Shown one piece after another: positions 61,234-64,000 of a stretch of DNA of 64,000 bases. This DNA is from an uncultured Arthrobacter sp. (lineage in GTDB: Bacteria > Actinomycetota > Actinomycetes > Actinomycetales > Micrococcaceae), in assembly GCF_947495145.1 (NCBI RefSeq), contig NZ_CANLXP010000003.1, forward strand, positions 1-64,000. The letters are read 5' to 3'. The notes below the pieces were generated by a model. That model had not been told where the DNA came from and made no database searches. It saw only the letters and a list, made by a program, of their open reading frames with translations. Position 1 is the stretch's first letter. Every line of letters starts with the position of its first letter. The position numbers were made by a program, and so were the translations under genes.

Positions 61234-61243
61234 AAGCATACTT
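61234..61243. promoter_or_regulatory. AAGCATACTT site in the oleA-smc intergenic region
   Basis: A near-palindrome (AAGCATACTT) 113 bases upstream of oleA, related to the sites at 33781 and 54897. The wider sequence TGAGAATGATAAGCAT also resembles a Zur half-site, but the second half does not match. Confidence 0.3.
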
Positions 61244-61261
61244 CGGTTACTAACGATCCTG

Positions 61262-61307
61262 AGGAAAGCCTAGTTCCTCCAGCCGATAACGGCATCTTGG
61301 CTTTCCT
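61262..61307. repeat. Long-spaced inverted repeat upstream of smc
   Basis: AGGAAAGCC (61262-61270) and GGCTTTCCT (61299-61307) are perfect complements separated by 28 bases. It lies between the divergent oleA and smc genes and could be an operator pair or a leader structure. Confidence 0.4.
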
Positions 61308-61403
61308 GAGCCAGGGGCCGGGATGCCCGCGGAAATGCTGCTGTATCTGCCGCGGACGCAGTAGATTGAGGCTAATAATCCCTTTCTGGAGATCCCGAGA
61401 ACC

Positions 61404-64000
61404 GTGCACCTGAAAAGTCTGACCGTTCGAGGCTTCAAGTCCTTCGCCTCTGCAACGACCTTTGACTTTGAACCCGGCGTCACCGCCGTCGTCGGCCCCA
61501 ATGGGTCCGGCAAGTCCAACGTTGTCGACGCCCTGGCCTGGGTGATGGGCGAGCAGGGGGCCAAGACACTGCGCGGCGGGAAGATGGAGGACGTCATCTT
61601 CGCCGGCACCTCCGGCAGGCCGCCGCTGGGCCGTGCCCAGGTGTCGCTCACCATCGACAACGCCGACGGGGCTCTGCCCATCGAGTACTCGGAAGTCACC
61701 ATTTCCCGCACGCTCTTCCGCGCCGGTGGTTCCGAGTACGCCATCAACGGAAGCAACTGCAGGCTGCTCGACATCCAGGAACTCCTCTCCGACTCCGGGC
61801 TCGGGCGGGAAATGCACGTCATCGTCGGGCAGGGCCAGCTTGACCGCATCCTGCACGCAACCCCCGAAGACCGCCGCGGTTTCATTGAGGAAGCCGCCGG
61901 GATTCTGAAGCACCGCCGTCGCAAGGAGAAAACTGTCCGCAAGCTGGAGGCGATGCAGGCAAACCTGACCCGGCTCACCGACCTCACCGGCGAGCTTCGA
62001 CGGCAGCTGACTCCCCTTGGGAAGCAGGCTGACGTCGCCCGCCGTGCCCAGCAGGTGCAGTTCGAGGCCCGCGATGCGCGTGCCCGACTGCTGGCGGACG
62101 ACCTCGTCCAGCTGACCGCTTCCTTTGAACAGGAGATTGCTGACGAGGCGGCGCTGAAGGACCGGCGGACGGAAGTCGAAGCCCAATTGGAATCGGCGCG
62201 GTCCCGGCAGGCCGAACTCGAGCGCCTTGCCGCAGAGGCGACGCCGCGCCTGAACTCAGCGCGCGACGCCTGGTACCGTCTTTCCTCCGCGCGCGAACGG
62301 TTTCGCTCCCTGGGCGCACTGGCCGACGAGCGGCGTCGTCTCTTGGGGTCGGAGGACCCTGCGGGGGAGACAGGGCGCAATCCCGATGAGCTGGACCGGC
62401 AGGCCGCGCTTGTCCGTGCGGAAGAGGCTGAGCTGCAGGAACTTATCGCCGAGCGGTCGGACATGCTTGAGGACGCGCTTGAGCAGCGTGCGGAAGCGGA
62501 AGACGCAGCGGCAGCCGAGGAGCAGCGCCTCGCCTCCCTCCTGCGCGCGGCTGCGGACCGGCGCGAGGGTTTGGCGAAGCTGTCTGGCCAGGTGGGCGCG
62601 GCACGCTCCCGGGTGGAGGCGGCAGAGGCGGAGCTTGGAAGGCTACGGGGATCCGTCGTCGAAGTGGGTGAGCGTCGTCGTCACGCGCAAAGCGAGTTCA
62701 CCGCGCTTGAATCACAGGTGGCGGGTGCGGAGGAAGGCGAAGAAAGCCTCGACGCCGACTACGAGGAAGCAGGCGCCGCTCTCGACGCCGTGCTTGCAAC
62801 GCTCGAGGAGCTGCGGACGGAGGAACGGGCGGCGGAGCGGGAGCGCGACGCCCTGCACGCACGCATCGAAGCGCTGAGATTGGGTCTGGAGCGCAAGGAC
62901 GGGTCGCGCTCACTACTGGACGCCGGCCTCGATTTCGTGATTGGTCCCGTGTCCGGACTGCTTTCGGTGGAGCCCGGCTACGAGACCGCGATCGCGGCAG
63001 CGCTCGGCACGCTTGCCGAGGGTGTGGCAGTGGATTCACTGGAAGGGGCCGGTGCTGCGCTTCATCGGATGAAGGACGACGACGCCGGCAGGATTGCGTT
63101 ACTGGTTGCCGGATCATCTCCGGTTGAAGCGGAGGCCGGAGCACTGCCCGACGGCGTCCGTGCAGCGGCCTCGCTGGTTACCGCCCGGGGCGGGCTGGAA
63201 GGTGCCGTCAAAACGCTGCTGGCCGCCGTCGTCGTCGTTGATTCTCTCAGCGACGCCGCCGAGGTGGTGGAACAGCGCCCGCTACTGACGGCAGTGACCC
63301 GCGAAGGCGACGTCTACACAGCGGTATCGGTGAGCGGAGGTACCGCCGCAGCGCCGGGGACGCTCGAAATTCAGGCTGCCGTGGATGACGCAACCGAAGC
63401 CCTCCGCGCCGCCACCGAACGGTACGAGCGCTCGCGCTTCGGACTCTCCGCGGCGGCCGCGCGGCGGCAGGAGGCACAGGATCGGGCAGATGCAGCGTTG
63501 GAGCGGCTTCACGAGTCAGATGCCCGTCTCGCCGCCGTCGCCGAGAAGCTGGGCCAGCTCGGGTCGGTGCTGCGTTCGGCGTCCGGTGAAACAGAACGGC
63601 TGACCCGCCTGGCCGAGGCAGCGGAGGGAAACCTTGCCGCAGAGCAGGACCGGCTTGAGGAGATCACCGCGCGGCTGGCACAGGCGCAGGACGCACCGAC
63701 GGAGGCTGAGCCCGACACCCAGACGCGCGACATGCTCGCGCTGGCTGCCACGCACTCCCGCCAGGCGGAAATGGAAGCGAGGCTGGCCTTGCGCAGCGCT
63801 GAGGAGCAGCTGCGCGCAACCGCCAACCGGGCTGCGTCCCTTGAACATGCTGCACAGACCGAACGGACGGCGCGGGAACAGGCGGCGGAACGGGCACGGG
63901 TCCGGCGGATACAGAGCGCCAAGGCCGCTGCGGTGGGTCAGGCTGCGCAGCAAGCGCTCGCCTTTCTCGACATCTCTGTTGAGCGGGCCGGCCGGGCGCG
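61404..64000 (+). CDS. smc: Chromosome segregation protein SMC (3' end beyond window)
   Basis: About 865 residues are in the window. It starts at GTG 61404 (HLKSLTVRGFKSFA). Walker A is VVGPNGSGKSNVVDAL near residue 32, and the first ATPase half ends with the R-loop and VIVGQGQLDRIL near residue 145. A long Glu/Arg/Ala-rich coiled coil follows. The hinge lies near residues 510-640 (LDFVIGPVSGLLSVEPGYETAIAAALG and AVTREGDVYTAVSVSGG), then the descending coil. The C-terminal signature motif and Walker B are past the window edge. Forms condensin with ScpA/ScpB. It is separated from rnc-mutM by the olefin genes. Confidence 0.97.
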   Translation, partial: MHLKSLTVRGFKSFASATTFDFEPGVTAVVGPNGSGKSNVVDALAWVMGEQGAKTLRGGKMEDVIFAGTSGRPPLGRAQVSLTIDNADGALPIEYSEVTISRTLFRAGGSEYAINGSNCRLLDIQELLSDSGLGREMHVIVGQGQLDRILHATPEDRRGFIEEAAGILKHRRRKEKTVRKLEAMQANLTRLTDLTGELRRQLTPLGKQADVARRAQQVQFEARDARARLLADDLVQLTASFEQEIADEAALKDRRTEVEAQLESARSRQAELERLAAEATPRLNSARDAWYRLSSARERFRSLGALADERRRLLGSEDPAGETGRNPDELDRQAALVRAEEAELQELIAERSDMLEDALEQRAEAEDAAAAEEQRLASLLRAAADRREGLAKLSGQVGAARSRVEAAEAELGRLRGSVVEVGERRRHAQSEFTALESQVAGAEEGEESLDADYEEAGAALDAVLATLEELRTEERAAERERDALHARIEALRLGLERKDGSRSLLDAGLDFVIGPVSGLLSVEPGYETAIAAALGTLAEGVAVDSLEGAGAALHRMKDDDAGRIALLVAGSSPVEAEAGALPDGVRAAASLVTARGGLEGAVKTLLAAVVVVDSLSDAAEVVEQRPLLTAVTREGDVYTAVSVSGGTAAAPGTLEIQAAVDDATEALRAATERYERSRFGLSAAAARRQEAQDRADAALERLHESDARLAAVAEKLGQLGSVLRSASGETERLTRLAEAAEGNLAAEQDRLEEITARLAQAQDAPTEAEPDTQTRDMLALAATHSRQAEMEARLALRSAEEQLRATANRAASLEHAAQTERTAREQAAERARVRRIQSAKAAAVGQAAQQALAFLDISVERAGRA

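Noticed and set aside
61224-61247. Possible Zur box (TGAGAATGATAAGCAT...)
   Set aside because: The left half fits the remembered actinobacterial Zur palindrome but the right half does not (about 15 of 21 positions), and neither neighbour is a zinc gene.
61122-62186. Long N-terminal extension of the oleA reading frame (695 codons in total)
   Set aside because: It is antisense to the conserved SMC head and coil. OleA is about 340 residues, and the conserved part begins near 61100.
1-64000. CRISPR arrays, insertion sequences, integrases or prophage genes
   Set aside because: No regularly spaced repeat array, transposase, integrase or structural phage protein was seen on either strand.

Overview
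The window is high-GC chromosomal DNA of an actinobacterium, most likely Arthrobacter-like Micrococcaceae. Three things point there: the order gltX - tRNA-Gln(CUG) - tRNA-Glu(CUC); an IclR-type regulator divergent from leuCD; and an oleA-oleBC-oleD olefin cluster with OleB and OleC fused, as known in Micrococcus and Arthrobacter. GTG and TTG starts and 4-base stop/start overlaps are frequent. No phage, transposase or CRISPR was seen.

Layout. 1-3.8 kb: a short repeat at the window edge, a small exported peptide, an FAH-family hydrolase, gltX, a HAD phosphatase and two tRNAs. 3.9-7.4 kb: two overlapping membrane-associated, dynamin-like GTPases. 7.4-10.8 kb: leucine biosynthesis (leuCD) with its divergent IclR regulator and a palindromic operator. 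11-15.3 kb: murA-plsC-gpsA-ddl, an envelope and phospholipid precursor operon. 15.3-21.2 kb: carbohydrate block (LacI regulator, aldose 1-epimerase, GH65 phosphorylase or hydrolase, PfkB sugar kinase) with a DUF3515 lipoprotein inside it. 21.2-25.6 kb: DUF2254 membrane protein, MFS exporter, LCP cell-wall ligase and DedA protein.

From 25.7 kb onward a conserved housekeeping spine (thiL, DAK2-domain gene, recG, rsmD, coaD, YceD/DUF177, rpmF, rnc, mutM, smc) runs on the plus strand. Accessory blocks break it up: MFS/MarR/GAF-ANTAR before recG; GNAT and PRC-barrel stress genes before rsmD; a 12.6 kb block between rsmD and coaD; molybdate transport (modABC) and a YdcF protein between coaD and DUF177; and a riboswitch-controlled peptidoglycan hydrolase plus oleABCD between mutM and smc.

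The best candidate for an undescribed system is the minus-strand run at 37.5-45.4 kb: three glycosyltransferases, one full-length ABC exporter and two APH-fold phosphotransferases. They are chained by ATGA/GTGA/TGATG overlaps at five junctions, one of them 14 bases. Its upstream region and that of the neighbouring UDP-glucose dehydrogenase gene (ugd) each carry three (C/T)TCAYC-type repeats phased at exactly 11 bases. The ugd copy resembles an actinobacterial PHO box, so the two units may form one phosphate-responsive, glucuronate-containing envelope glycoconjugate pathway. Other regulatory finds are a clear c-di-AMP (ydaO-type) riboswitch before the LysM/NlpC-P60 gene, an apparent ATC start codon for DUF177, and a frameshifted spermidine-synthase-like gene.
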